Origin: Sedimentisphaerales bacterium
Lineage (GTDB): Bacteria; Planctomycetota; Phycisphaerae; Sedimentisphaerales; Anaerobacaceae
DNA: 64,000 nt
Assembly (NCBI GenBank): GCA_016927855.1
Contig: JAFGLV010000145.1
Span: 1 to 64,000 of the forward strand
Direction: 5' to 3'
The translations under genes and the position numbers were made by a program. Shown one piece after another: positions 8,606-17,116 of this stretch (its first letter is position 1; every line of letters starts with the position of its first letter). Under the pieces are notes generated by a model, which did not search any database, had not been told where the DNA came from, and worked only from the letters and a program-made list of their open reading frames with translations.

Positions 8606-9044
8606 CGTTCTTCTCGCACGCCACGAGGTTGTCCAGAATCCGTCCCAAGTATGCCTCGAACTGCTCGATCTCGGTCTCGTCGAAGCCCTTGTACCAGAGC
8701 TCCGTCATCTGCTCCGACAGGTCCGCGTATTGCTTCTCCAGCGCCCTGTCTTTCTCAGTCCGGTAGATCATGATCTTCCGCCGGTCGTCTTCGGAGCGCC
8801 GGCGCTGGATGTAGCCCATCGCTTCGAGCCGGTCGAGCATGCTCGTCAAGGTCGATTTGCCCAACTGCGTCTTTCTGGCCAACTCTTGAATGGATACTCC
8901 GTCCCGCTGCCAGAGTGCGAACATAATCCGGCCTTGCGCGGGATTGATCTCGATGCCCGAGCCCTTAAGCCGGCGCAGGAAGACCCGCTCGCCCACCTGG
9001 CGTATCTTGGCCAGGAGGAAGCCGGCCTGGCGTTGTTGTTTCAT
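8598..9044 (-). CDS. MarR-family transcriptional regulator
   Basis: A winged-helix regulator of the MarR family, 148 residues from ATG 9044. The HTH core is ISIQELARKTQLGKSTLTSM-like (here VSIQELARKTQLGKSTLTSM), followed by LDRLEAMGYIQRRRSEDDRR, the wing with its conserved D-R pair, and a C-terminal dimerisation helix. A TTG codon four codons upstream (9056) is an alternative start; neither has a strong ribosome-binding site. It overlaps the DUF2461 gene downstream and is 17 bp from the DUF3788 gene upstream. The MarR fold usually senses small phenolic or oxidative ligands; the ligand here is unknown. Confidence 0.92.
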   Translation of the reverse strand: MKQQRQAGFLLAKIRQVGERVFLRRLKGSGIEINPAQGRIMFALWQRDGVSIQELARKTQLGKSTLTSMLDRLEAMGYIQRRRSEDDRRKIMIYRTEKDRALEKQYADLSEQMTELWYKGFDETEIEQFEAYLGRILDNLVACEKNDG

Positions 9045-9061
9045 TGACTTTGTCAAAGGTG

Positions 9062-9481
9062 CTACTTCACCTGCTCTTTGATGTCGATCAGCTTCCTTAT
9101 CGCATTCAGATCTGTTGATTTCCTAGCGGTTACTGTCACGCCTCTGATCTTCCCATACCTCCTGCTACCGACGAACTGATCGACGTATCCTCTCTTCAGC
9201 TTGCTCGCTACGATGAGCGTTTCCGCTCTGTCGGGGAAATAGAAGGCCACCTTGAACGCCTGGGTCCAGACGGAGACCCAACATATCGTCTTTTTCTTCT
9301 TGGTGACCTTGTAGAGCCAGCTCTTGCCGTCTCGGTAATAGCGCCATTCGCCCGAGAACGAGGGGTAGCTCTCCTGGAGAAGGGCAAGGAACGAATCCCA
9401 TATGTTCTTCACGTTGCCGAGATAGTGACTCAGGACTTCATCATCGGGGTATTCGTTGCTGTTGTTCAGGCACTTTTCCAT
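9062..9481 (-). CDS. DUF3788 family protein
   Basis: A 139-residue protein of the DUF3788 family, function unknown. The family pattern is visible: W-x-x-F near the start (NIWDSFLALL), then EWRYYRDGKSWLYKVTKKKK, ICWVSVW and FKVAFYF, with a lysine-rich C-terminus. The start chosen is ATG 9481 (MEKCLNNSNEYP); codons further upstream overlap the end of the preceding NTF2-like gene (9505) and do not look like coding sequence of this family. It is followed closely by the MarR gene, which suggests a small operon. Confidence 0.8.
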   Translation of the reverse strand: MEKCLNNSNEYPDDEVLSHYLGNVKNIWDSFLALLQESYPSFSGEWRYYRDGKSWLYKVTKKKKTICWVSVWTQAFKVAFYFPDRAETLIVASKLKRGYVDQFVGSRRYGKIRGVTVTARKSTDLNAIRKLIDIKEQVK

Positions 9482-9504
9482 GTTTGCCTCCGCTCGACGA
9501 GAGT

Positions 9505-9984
9505 CTATCGGGGATTGGGCAGGGAGTAGTGGCCATGCAGCAGTTGCCACCGGCCATCGCGCAGGACGAACAGCATGGAGACTGCAAACGGGCCGGTAAG
9601 CACGCGGCCGTCGTACAGCGTCACCGAAGACGTGCCGCTGCCCGTGAGCAGGGCGGCCTCCGGCGAGATCACCGTGACGTAGGTCTGGTCGTACGCGCGC
9701 TCGATCTTCGAGACTCCTTGAAAACCCACGCTGACGGTATCGAGGGCTTCCCGTCGCGTCTTGAAGAGCACGCCGTCCTGGATAATCAGGCCTTTGTCGA
9801 AGTCGGGGATGGAAGCGAAGAACTTCTCGGCATCCAGGGCTTCTTCCGCCTCCCCCATCTTCGCATGAGCGGCGAGGACCGCCTTCTCGATGGCGACCTG
9901 ATCGGGAATTGAAGAGCGGCCCGCCTGTGAGGCGAGCACTATAGCGCCGGTGATAACGATGACGGCAAACACTGTCTTACGCAT
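9505..9984 (-). CDS. Secreted NTF2-like (SnoaL/DUF4440-type) protein
   Basis: A 159-residue protein with an N-terminal signal-like segment (MRKTVFAVIVITGAIVLASQ) followed by an NTF2-like alpha+beta cone domain: a helix pair (AIEKAVLAAHAKMGEAEEAL), an FDKGLIIQDG strand, TRREALDTVSVGFQG, and the closing strands VSMLFVLRDGRWQLLHGHYS. Such domains act as small-molecule binding proteins or enzymes. It lies 12 bp downstream of the beta-lactamase-fold hydrolase gene, so it is probably co-transcribed with it. The exact activity is unknown. Confidence 0.8.
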   Translation of the reverse strand: MRKTVFAVIVITGAIVLASQAGRSSIPDQVAIEKAVLAAHAKMGEAEEALDAEKFFASIPDFDKGLIIQDGVLFKTRREALDTVSVGFQGVSKIERAYDQTYVTVISPEAALLTGSGTSSVTLYDGRVLTGPFAVSMLFVLRDGRWQLLHGHYSLPNPR

Positions 9985-9996
9985 GGGAGTCTCCTA

Positions 9997-11247
9997 TCAT
10001 TCTTGAATGGCTTGGTGCGACAGCACGAGAAAACGCCGCATGAGGTCCAAATGGTTCCACGGTTCGGTTTGCATGAAGAGGATGCCACACATCTGCTCTT
10101 TGAAATCGACGTAGTGGTAGGTATTGTGCGGGCCGCCGGCCCAGTAGATGGTACCGTTGCTCGCGAGTTGTCCGTGTTTGACCGAATCCGTGACGATTCC
10201 GACGCCCAGACCGAAGCCGGCGCCCGGCTCGAAGGCGCCTGGGATCGCGCCCAAGTGATCCGAACACATCAGCTTGACCGTAGTTGGGCTCAGGATGCGG
10301 ACTCCGTCGAGCTGGCCATGATGGCGGAGCATCTCCATGAACCGCCACCAATCGCGTACCGTGCTCACGACGCCGGGATAGCTGTAGCTCCATCCGCCTC
10401 CGCCGGACAGGGCTTCGGCGCGCTTGAGAAACGGACTCGTGGCCGCCTCTTCCTTGCACACCAATTGGCCACCGGCGAAGCTATAGTGATTCGTCAAGCG
10501 CGAGACCTTATCGGGAGGCACGACAAAACCTGTGTCTCTCATATCCAGCGGCGTCAGGATGTGCTCGGCGAAGTACTCGTCCAGAGGCTTACCCGAGACC
10601 ACCTCGACCAGGTATCCCAGGACGTCGGTCGAATAGCCGTACTGAAAGCGCGTTCCAGGCTGACAGTCCAGCGGCACGCTCGCCAATCGATCCACGAATC
10701 CCTGCAATGAACCGGTCCAGTTACGCAATCCTGCCTGGGTGTAACGTGAGCCGCCGTAGATGCCGGCGGTATGGCGCAGCAGATCGCGGATGGTGATGTC
10801 ACGCGCTAGAGCGACCGTACGGGGCCGGCCGGGTTCGGCGCCGGTCTGATTGGGGTCCATCACGCGCATGGTCTTCAAGACCGGGACGAACCTGGCCGCC
10901 GGGTTGTCCAGCATGAATCGTCCTTGCTCGAAGAGTTGCAGAACCGCCACCGATGTGAGCGCCTTGGTCATTGACGCGATGCGAAAGATGGCGTCCGAAG
11001 CCATGGGTTTCTCGTTCTCCACGTCCATGAATCCCAAGTCGCGTCGGTACGCGACCTGTCCCCGGCGACTGATGAGCAGCGAAGCGCCTGCGATTTGGCC
11101 GTCATCCACCAATCGTCGAAATGTCTCGTCGATGCGCGCGAGCCGCTCGGCCGACAGTCCCACGGACTCCGGCGTGACAACCTGAAGAGCCTCCGCCTCC
11201 GCGAAGCTGCAAAGCAGAGTCATGATCGCCAAAGCTGCCTTCCTCAT
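9997..11247 (-). CDS. Secreted serine hydrolase of the beta-lactamase class C/esterase family
   Basis: A 416-residue enzyme of the serine hydrolase family that includes class C beta-lactamases, D-aminopeptidases and family VIII esterases. The nucleophile motif is S92-M-T-K95 (RIASMTKAL), the second motif is Y-S-T within QYGYSTDVLGYLVE, and a typical DLLRHTAGI segment lies between them. An N-terminal signal peptide (MRKAALAIMTLLCSFAEAEA) supports the start at 11247, which is preceded by AAAGGGA; an in-frame start further upstream would overlap the neighbouring gene. Esterase or peptidase activity is more likely than antibiotic hydrolysis, but this cannot be decided from sequence. It sits between two NTF2-containing genes in one minus-strand operon. 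Confidence 0.9.
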   Translation of the reverse strand: MRKAALAIMTLLCSFAEAEALQVVTPESVGLSAERLARIDETFRRLVDDGQIAGASLLISRRGQVAYRRDLGFMDVENEKPMASDAIFRIASMTKALTSVAVLQLFEQGRFMLDNPAARFVPVLKTMRVMDPNQTGAEPGRPRTVALARDITIRDLLRHTAGIYGGSRYTQAGLRNWTGSLQGFVDRLASVPLDCQPGTRFQYGYSTDVLGYLVEVVSGKPLDEYFAEHILTPLDMRDTGFVVPPDKVSRLTNHYSFAGGQLVCKEEAATSPFLKRAEALSGGGGWSYSYPGVVSTVRDWWRFMEMLRHHGQLDGVRILSPTTVKLMCSDHLGAIPGAFEPGAGFGLGVGIVTDSVKHGQLASNGTIYWAGGPHNTYHYVDFKEQMCGILFMQTEPWNHLDLMRRFLVLSHQAIQE

Positions 11248-11264
11248 CGTTTCCCTTTCTACTC

Positions 11265-12155
11265 TCAGCCGCCTCCTTGAATCACGAATGATCGGTTTCG
11301 ACATCGGCCCTTCACGACGCTCGGAGCCAACTTGATCACGCCGTACTCCGGGCCCTGCCGACCGCTCGGGAAGTACATCGTCCAGCCCTCCTGCCAGACA
11401 CGGTCCTTCACGGTTTGGTCCTCGATGACCTCGATGTCTCCGCCCAGCATCAGACTGATGAACTGGTCCGCGTCGGAGAAGTACAGCGAGACCTTCGGGT
11501 TGGCCTTCAGGCGCGCCATCTTGGCGGACTGGTTGGCTGTCGCCAGGTAGATGCAGAAGTCGTTGTCCTCTGCGGCGTGCAAGTCCACCAGGCTTGGGTA
11601 CTCGGCGGCGCAGCGTAAATTGTACATCGTGGTTGTGTGAGGGTAACCATCAGCATCCAGCGTGGTGAACCCACAGACGGGAACGGTGGCGATCAAATGG
11701 AGAGACGTCTCCCTTACGTCTTGTCTCTCGCTCGTCTGGAGCCGTTGGGCCGGGCCGGCCTCGACCTGCCTCGTTCCGGGAATCAGTGTCCGCCAGGCCA
11801 CCTTCCAGTCCGTCCCATCCTGAACGAATACGAAGATCTCGCGTCCATCATCCGTGAACGTCTTGCCCTTGAATTCCCAGACGCAATTGTACCGCTGCGA
11901 CATGACTGCCGTGCCACCGAAAGCGTCGATCTGCTGATCGGCGGTGTCGAACTTCTCGAATTTCATCTGGGAGCATGCATCGGCGTAGTTCTTCAGACAG
12001 GCGTCACGACCCATCGCCCGCGCCGTGAAGTCCGGCTGGACCATCACCGCGTCCTGGTGGAAGAGGCTCGCCAGCGCGTCGAAGCCTGTGCGCTGCGTGC
12101 AGGTCCGGTTGATCCTCCCGACAATACTTCTGATCTCGCTCCCGGGATCGCTCAT
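11265..12155 (-). CDS. NTF2-like domain fused to a PPOX (FMN-binding split barrel) domain
   Basis: A 296-residue two-domain protein. Residues about 1-125 are SnoaL/DUF4440-like (LASLFHQDAVMVQPDF, VMSQRYNCVWEFKGKTFTDD, VFVQDGTDWKVAWRT). Residues about 150-285 resemble the pyridoxamine-5'-phosphate-oxidase-like split barrel of general stress protein 26 (GFTTLDADGYPHTTTM, DFCIYLATANQSAKMARL, NPKVSLYFSD, then WMYFP-like WTMYFPSGRQGPEYGVIKL). The second type usually binds FMN, F420 or haem. ATG 12155 has GAGGAG upstream at proper spacing and is preferred over ATG 12170. It lies between the beta-helix gene (11 bp) and the serine hydrolase (17 bp). Substrate unknown. Confidence 0.85.
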   Translation of the reverse strand: MSDPGSEIRSIVGRINRTCTQRTGFDALASLFHQDAVMVQPDFTARAMGRDACLKNYADACSQMKFEKFDTADQQIDAFGGTAVMSQRYNCVWEFKGKTFTDDGREIFVFVQDGTDWKVAWRTLIPGTRQVEAGPAQRLQTSERQDVRETSLHLIATVPVCGFTTLDADGYPHTTTMYNLRCAAEYPSLVDLHAAEDNDFCIYLATANQSAKMARLKANPKVSLYFSDADQFISLMLGGDIEVIEDQTVKDRVWQEGWTMYFPSGRQGPEYGVIKLAPSVVKGRCRNRSFVIQGGG

Positions 12156-12166
12156 AGTTTCACTCC

Positions 12167-13213
12167 TCATTGGCTTTTGAATAGGCCCGCGCCCAAGCCA
12201 CGGCCGACGGAATTCTCGACGAGGCGCAGGGGCGGGGTCGATGTGAACGCAATTCGACCTTCGGTGACGACGTTACTTCTGTCGAAGCTCACCTCGGGTC
12301 CAGTCTGGCCGCTTGGACCGGCGGCGGTCCCGTAGCCGGAGAGATGCTCGTTGTCGATAAGAACGCAATCGCGCATGCGGTAAGTCTGCTGGTCACCCGG
12401 TTTACGCATCCAAAGGTATTCGCTGTCAGTCACGACATTGTGGTGAAACTCGAAGTCCTTCGCAGTCTGGCAGGTCCAGACCGCCGAGATGCGAGCATCT
12501 CGAACGAGGCAGTAACGCATGGCGCAACCGTTGCCTCCGATTCCTTCGGGGCCGTCCCAGAACACCGTGCATGCGTGACAACCGGAAAAGGTGCAGTGGT
12601 CCACGATGAAACGATCACCTGTGGCTAGAGCGGCGCAGTAGATATCTGGGGTTCTGGCGTTGCCGGCGAACACGCACTGCGTCACAAGCAGATCATCGAG
12701 CTTCTCGCCGAGGCGCTCGATGCAACAATGCCAGTTGTGCAGGAGGGGATTGCCAAGGAACTTCAGGCCTTGGACGGTCGCGTGGCTGGTCTGTATCTTG
12801 AAGCTATACGTCTCGCTCACGCGGCCAGGCGCTCCCGACCGACCTAAATTCTCGGCTGAGACAATCACAGGCATCAGATCAGCGCGCCACTGGAGGTCGT
12901 CCGGCAAGACAGAAGCCCTGATCGTAAGCCGGTCGTGCTCGGTGAAAGCCCGATCCGAGGCAAAGACCACGCAGCGGTTGAGACTGTAGAGGCCGGGGGA
13001 GATGACGATGGTCGCAGGGCCGGAGGTGGTGCGGGCATTCACGAGGGTTGCTGCACGTTCTAGCGTTCTCAGCGGTCTATCCTTCGTCCCTGGGGCATCG
13101 TCACGGCCCGTTCGAGCGTCCACGTGTAGGACTTCCGCCCGGCCCACCGGCGCACAAAGAACTGACACGAGCAAACAGAATACACATCGTCGCACGATCT
13201 CACGCTCCTTCAT
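12167..13213 (-). CDS. Secreted right-handed parallel beta-helix protein
   Basis: A 348-residue exported protein: signal peptide (VFCLLVSVLCAPVGRAEV), then a DUF1565-like start (HVDARTGRDDAPGTKDRPLR, TLERAATLV) and a series of short strand repeats typical of pectate-lyase-like beta-helices (HATVQGLKFLGN, DDLLVTQCVFAGN, RFIVDHCTFSGC, FEFHHNVVTDSEYLW). Such proteins bind or cleave polysaccharides; no catalytic residues can be assigned. It is the first gene of the minus-strand run 13213-7874 and is divergently transcribed from the GH2 gene, which suggests a shared role in glycan use. GGAG lies 7 bp before the start codon. Confidence 0.83.
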   Translation of the reverse strand: MKEREIVRRCVFCLLVSVLCAPVGRAEVLHVDARTGRDDAPGTKDRPLRTLERAATLVNARTTSGPATIVISPGLYSLNRCVVFASDRAFTEHDRLTIRASVLPDDLQWRADLMPVIVSAENLGRSGAPGRVSETYSFKIQTSHATVQGLKFLGNPLLHNWHCCIERLGEKLDDLLVTQCVFAGNARTPDIYCAALATGDRFIVDHCTFSGCHACTVFWDGPEGIGGNGCAMRYCLVRDARISAVWTCQTAKDFEFHHNVVTDSEYLWMRKPGDQQTYRMRDCVLIDNEHLSGYGTAAGPSGQTGPEVSFDRSNVVTEGRIAFTSTPPLRLVENSVGRGLGAGLFKSQ

Positions 13214-13247
13214 GATACAACTCCACAGAAGCCAAAACTCGTTCGCT

Positions 13248-13281
13248 ATAGAATAGTACTATATCGAACTATTGCAAGCAA
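13248..13281 (-). promoter_or_regulatory. Promoter and palindrome upstream of the beta-helix gene
   Basis: On the minus strand TTGCTT (13276-13281), a 17-bp spacer and TACTAT (13253-13258) form a plausible sigma-70 promoter. The -10 box lies in the perfect 10-bp palindrome ATAGTACTAT (13253-13262), flanked by ATAGAATA at 13248-13255, the same 8-mer that forms the right arm of the BlaI operator at 2256-2267. The arrangement suggests a regulated promoter in the divergent region between the beta-helix gene and the GH2 gene. Confidence 0.5.
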
Positions 13282-13506
13282 AAAACAGGGACTTTCTTCT
13301 GCGTGATCGCTCGTCAGCGGCAAATCGTTGTAAGTAAAAGAGATACGTGTATGCCGCCGTCCTCTTTACCTGATCTTGCACCCACGCGGTCGGTGCGGTA
13401 TGGTACGAAGACCGTGGATTTCGCGTTGTCGCGGCGGCTTTTTTCAAGGAGGCGGGCAGCCGGAGGCATTCAAGACGCTGTTCTGAAAGAGAACTGGAGT
13501 GTGACA

Positions 13507-16488
13507 ATGAAGACGATTCAACCGATTCTCCTGGGCGTGTTTCTGGCTTTGGTCGGGATTCACGGCGCGGCTCTGGCGTATAGCCCGCCTGCGAGCAGGC
13601 GGGTGACGTTCAATTTCAATGCGGGCTGGAGAGTCCTCGTGGGTGATCCGAACCGGGCGCAGGCCATGGACTTTGATGACACCAGGTGGAAACAGGTGAC
13701 GTTACCTTATGCCTGGAACGAGGACGAGGCTTTCCGGAAGTCCATTCACGAGCTGACTACCGGTGTCGCCTGGTATCGCAAGCACTTCAAGATCCCGGCT
13801 GACTATGCGGGCCGCAAGGTCTTTCTCGAGTTCGAGGGCGTGCGCCAGGCCGGCGAATTCTACCTGAATGGCCAGTTCATCGGCCGGCACGAGAACGGCG
13901 CGATGGCGGTCGGCTTCGATGTCACTGAAGCCGTGAAGGTAGGGCCGCAGGAGAATGTCCTGGCCGTGCGCCTCGACAGTTCGTGGGACTATCGTGAGAA
14001 AGCCACCGGGACCAGGTACCAGTGGAGCGACAGGAACTTCAACGCCAACTATGGCGGCATCCCGAAAAACGTCTACCTGCACGTCACCGACAGACTGTAC
14101 CAGACGCTGCCTTTGTATTCGACGCTGGGCACGACCGGCGTGTACGTTTATGCGCAGGACTTCGACATTGCAGGCAAGGTGGCCACCATCACCGCCGAAG
14201 CGCAGGTGCGCAACGAGCACGGCTCACCGGGAACGCTCGGCTACGAGGTGGTGATCGAGGGCATGGACGGTCGGGTTGCCAAAAGGCTGACGGGGCCCGC
14301 GGTTGCGGTGGCGCCCGGCCAGACGGTGACCGTCAAGGCGAGCGGGCGTGTGGACGGGCTGGACTTCTGGAGCTGGGGATACGGCTATCTCTACAACGTC
14401 TACACAATCGTGACTGCCGACGGCGAACCGGTCGACGTAGTCCGCACACGGACCGGATTTCGGAAGCTGGAACTGGGCCACGGCATGGTCAAGCTCAATG
14501 ATCGCGTGATCCAATTTCACGGATACGCCCAGCGGACCAGCAACGAATGGCCGGCCGTCGGCATGTCGGTGCCTCCCTGGCTGAGCGACTTCAGCAATCG
14601 CATGATGGTCGAGGGCAACGGCAATATCGTCCGCTGGATGCACATCACGCCATGGAAGCAGGATGTGGAGTCCTGCGACCGCGTGGGATTGATCCAGATG
14701 CTGCCGGCCGGAGATGCCGAAAACGATGCCAGAGGCCGTCAGTGGGAGCAGCGCGTCGAGCTGATGCGCGACGCGATGATCTACAATCGCAACAACCCCA
14801 GTGTCTTCTTCTACGAGGGAGGCAACGAGAACATCAGCGAAGAGCACATGCAGGAGCTCAAGAACCTGCGCGACAGGTACGACCCGCACGGCGGGCGCGC
14901 GGTCGGCGCGCGTGAGATGCTCGCCAGCGAGGTCGCCGAGTACGGCGGCGAGATGCTCTACATCAACAAGAGCGCCGGCAAGCCACTGTGGGCGACGGAA
15001 TATTCGCGCGATGAGGGGCTGCGGAAGTACTGGGACGAGTTCTCCCCGCCATACCACCAGGATGGGGACGGCCCTCTCTACCGCAATGCGCCTGCACGTG
15101 AGTACAACCGCAACCAGGATTCGCACGCAATCGAAGACGTGGTGCGCTGGTACGACTATTGGCGCCAGCGCCCCGGGACGGGCACGCGGGTCAGCAGTGG
15201 CGGCTGCAATATCATCTTCTCTGACACCAACACCCACTTTCGCGGGGCTGAGAACTACCGCCGCAGCGGCGAGGTCGATCCCATGCGGATTCCGAAGGAT
15301 GGCTACTTCGCCCATCAGGTGATGTGGGACGGCTGGGTGGACCCGGACCCGGACGGTATCCACATCATGGGGCATTGGAACTACCGACCTGGGACGACGA
15401 AAGACGTTTACGTTGTCTCCAGCAGTGACAAAGTGGAACTGTTCGTCAATGGCGTCTCGAGGGGATTCGGCGCGCAGAGCTACCGGTTCCTCTATACCTT
15501 CAAGGAGATTGTCTGGGAGCCGGGAACGGTCAAGGCGGTCGGCTATGATGGGCAGGGCGGCAAGCTCTGCGAGGCCGAGAAGCAGACCACCGGCACACCA
15601 ACGGCCATTCGCCTGACCGTTCATGTCGGACCCGGCGGATTGCGCGCCGACGGTGCTGACATGGCTCTGATCGAGGTCGAGGTGGTTGACGCCGAAGGCC
15701 GACGTTGCCCGACAGCCTTGAACACAATCGACTTCACCGTGGATGGTCCGGCCGGGTGGCGGGGCGGGATTGCCCAGGGGCCGGATAACTACATTCTTGC
15801 CACGAGCTTTCCGGTCGAGTGCGGCGTCAATCGAGCCCTGATCCGATCGACGACCCAGGCAGGTAAGATCGTTGTCCGCGCCAACGCCGAGGGGCTAAAA
15901 CCCGCCTCGGTTGAAATCTCTTCCAGGGCCGTCGAAGTCATCGACGGGCTGGCGCGGACCTTCCCGGCTGGCGGCCTGCCTTCCTACCTCGGTCGTGGTC
16001 CCACCCCGACAGGGCCTTCGTTCACGGTTTCGCGCGTTTCGGTGCCCATCGTTAGCGCGTCGGCCGGCGTGAACCAGGACCGGGCCGCTTTGAGCTTCGA
16101 CGACAACGAAACGACCGGCTGGTCCAACGACGGGAGCCTGAACACCGCGTGGATCACCTACGAGTTCGATCAGCCCGCGCCGGTCAGCGAGATCGGCCTC
16201 AAGCTGAGCGGCTGGCGCACGCGCAGCTATCCGCTGCGCATCACCGTCGACGGCCGGGAAGTTCTCAAAGGCGACAGTGAGCGGAACCTCGGCTACTACA
16301 TGGTCAGCTTCCCGCCTGTGACCGGCAAGAGCGTCACCGTCGAGCTTGTCGGCGCCAACCGCGACCGGGATGCCTTCAACATCGTCGAAATCACCGGCCA
16401 GAAGGACGAAGCGGCAACTCTCCGCAGCGACCGCGCCGCTCGAGGCACCCTGAACATCATCGAGGTGGAATTCTACCGGCAACCTTGA
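13507..16488 (+). CDS. Secreted GH2-family beta-galactosidase-like enzyme with C-terminal carbohydrate-binding module
   Basis: A 993-residue exported glycoside hydrolase of family 2. The start at 13507 has GGAG upstream and gives a clean signal peptide (ILLGVFLALVGIHGAALA). The GH2 sugar-binding domain follows (FDDTRWKQVTLPYAWNED, WYRKHFKIP, FYLNGQFIGRHENG), then an Ig-like domain, then the TIM barrel with the probable acid/base E441 (FFYEGGNENIS) and probable nucleophile E498 (LWATEYSRDEG). Two further beta domains and a discoidin-like module (about residues 850-980, with DNETTGWSNDGSLNTAWITY) close the protein. GH2 enzymes remove beta-linked galactose, mannose, glucuronate and others; the exact sugar is not readable. 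Translation from codons upstream of 13507 is unlikely because those residues lack any export or domain feature. Confidence 0.9.
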   Translation: MKTIQPILLGVFLALVGIHGAALAYSPPASRRVTFNFNAGWRVLVGDPNRAQAMDFDDTRWKQVTLPYAWNEDEAFRKSIHELTTGVAWYRKHFKIPADYAGRKVFLEFEGVRQAGEFYLNGQFIGRHENGAMAVGFDVTEAVKVGPQENVLAVRLDSSWDYREKATGTRYQWSDRNFNANYGGIPKNVYLHVTDRLYQTLPLYSTLGTTGVYVYAQDFDIAGKVATITAEAQVRNEHGSPGTLGYEVVIEGMDGRVAKRLTGPAVAVAPGQTVTVKASGRVDGLDFWSWGYGYLYNVYTIVTADGEPVDVVRTRTGFRKLELGHGMVKLNDRVIQFHGYAQRTSNEWPAVGMSVPPWLSDFSNRMMVEGNGNIVRWMHITPWKQDVESCDRVGLIQMLPAGDAENDARGRQWEQRVELMRDAMIYNRNNPSVFFYEGGNENISEEHMQELKNLRDRYDPHGGRAVGAREMLASEVAEYGGEMLYINKSAGKPLWATEYSRDEGLRKYWDEFSPPYHQDGDGPLYRNAPAREYNRNQDSHAIEDVVRWYDYWRQRPGTGTRVSSGGCNIIFSDTNTHFRGAENYRRSGEVDPMRIPKDGYFAHQVMWDGWVDPDPDGIHIMGHWNYRPGTTKDVYVVSSSDKVELFVNGVSRGFGAQSYRFLYTFKEIVWEPGTVKAVGYDGQGGKLCEAEKQTTGTPTAIRLTVHVGPGGLRADGADMALIEVEVVDAEGRRCPTALNTIDFTVDGPAGWRGGIAQGPDNYILATSFPVECGVNRALIRSTTQAGKIVVRANAEGLKPASVEISSRAVEVIDGLARTFPAGGLPSYLGRGPTPTGPSFTVSRVSVPIVSASAGVNQDRAALSFDDNETTGWSNDGSLNTAWITYEFDQPAPVSEIGLKLSGWRTRSYPLRITVDGREVLKGDSERNLGYYMVSFPPVTGKSVTVELVGANRDRDAFNIVEITGQKDEAATLRSDRAARGTLNIIEVEFYRQP

Positions 16489-16539
16489 GGGCAGGCCGGC
16501 GGAACACAGCACGCAGGCATAAAAACCTGCAATAATATA

Positions 16540-16574
16540 TTGACATATCCAAACCTTTCGATATATAGATATGT
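16540..16574 (+). promoter_or_regulatory. Promoter/operator of the arsR-CoADR unit
   Basis: TTGACA at 16540-16545 is followed after 16-17 bp by an AT-rich -10 region (TATATA near 16562-16567). ACATATC (16543-16549) and GATATGT (16568-16574) form a perfect 7-bp inverted repeat with an 18-bp spacer that overlaps both promoter elements, so a bound repressor would block the polymerase. An AT-rich imperfect palindrome over the promoter is usual for ArsR-family autoregulation. Confidence 0.65.
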
Positions 16575-16598
16575 AGTATGCGTGTGAAAGGAATGACG

Positions 16599-16901
16599 AT
16601 GGCGCAAGAACTGGACTTGCTGCCGGATGAGGTGCTGGACGATGCGGCCGAATGCCTGAAAGTCATGGCTCATCCGGTGCGGCTGAAAATGGCCCACATC
16701 CTCATGCAGGGCCAGTTTGCGGTCCATGAGATCGCGCGGCTTTGCGAGACGTCGGCCAACCAGACCTGCGAGCACCTCAGGTTGCTCAAAGGGCACGGGC
16801 TGCTGTCGAGCGAGAGAAGGGGCCGCACCGTGTACTACAAGATTCTGTCGCCGCGTCTGCCGCGCTTGGTCGAGTGTATCAAGGCCAGTTGCGGTGCATA
16901 G
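16599..16901 (+). CDS. ArsR-family transcriptional repressor
   Basis: A 100-residue winged-helix regulator of the ArsR/SmtB family (LKVMAHPVRLKMAHILMQG, then VHEIARLCETSANQTCEHLR, then GLLSSERRGRTVYYKI). AAAGGA at 16587-16592 lies 6 bp before ATG 16599; starts at 16578 and 16593 are possible but would leave almost no leader after the predicted promoter. With this start the protein has five cysteines (C19, C49, C57, C93, C98), so metal, persulfide or thiol sensing is plausible. The CoA-disulfide reductase/rhodanese gene 215 bp downstream makes a reactive-sulfur signal attractive, but the canonical cysteine pair of SqrR/BigR cannot be confirmed by eye. Confidence 0.9.
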   Translation: MAQELDLLPDEVLDDAAECLKVMAHPVRLKMAHILMQGQFAVHEIARLCETSANQTCEHLRLLKGHGLLSSERRGRTVYYKILSPRLPRLVECIKASCGA

Positions 16902-16941
16902 TGCCGCGTGGTCCCGTGAGCAGTGGGTGAACGGGCGGCGA

Positions 16942-17039
16942 CCGGTTGGGGTTGCGACGCTCGTTTCGGTTGAGTCTGGCGTAGCGCGGCACGCCTCCAC
17001 GCAACCGCCCGACGGGACGAGCCGCGCAACCCCAACCGG
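16942..17039. repeat. Nested long palindrome between arsR and the CoADR gene
   Basis: A 98-bp element with three nested inverted repeats: perfect 15-bp outer arms at 16942-16956 and 17025-17039 (CCGGTTGGGGTTGCG and its complement), 6-bp arms GCTCGT/ACGAGC at 16959-16964 and 17017-17022, and CGGTTG/CAACCG at 16967-16972 and 17002-17007. The RNA would form one long interrupted hairpin. There is no U-run after it, so it is not an ordinary intrinsic terminator. It may be a mobile palindromic repeat or an RNA structure that sets the relative expression of the two genes. Confidence 0.75.
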
Positions 17040-17116
17040 GAGACGGTTACGTGTGTGTACCGCCAAGTCCAATTAAGGCTGTCGCAGAAGCAGTCCACTT
17101 TCATTTGGAGACCTAT

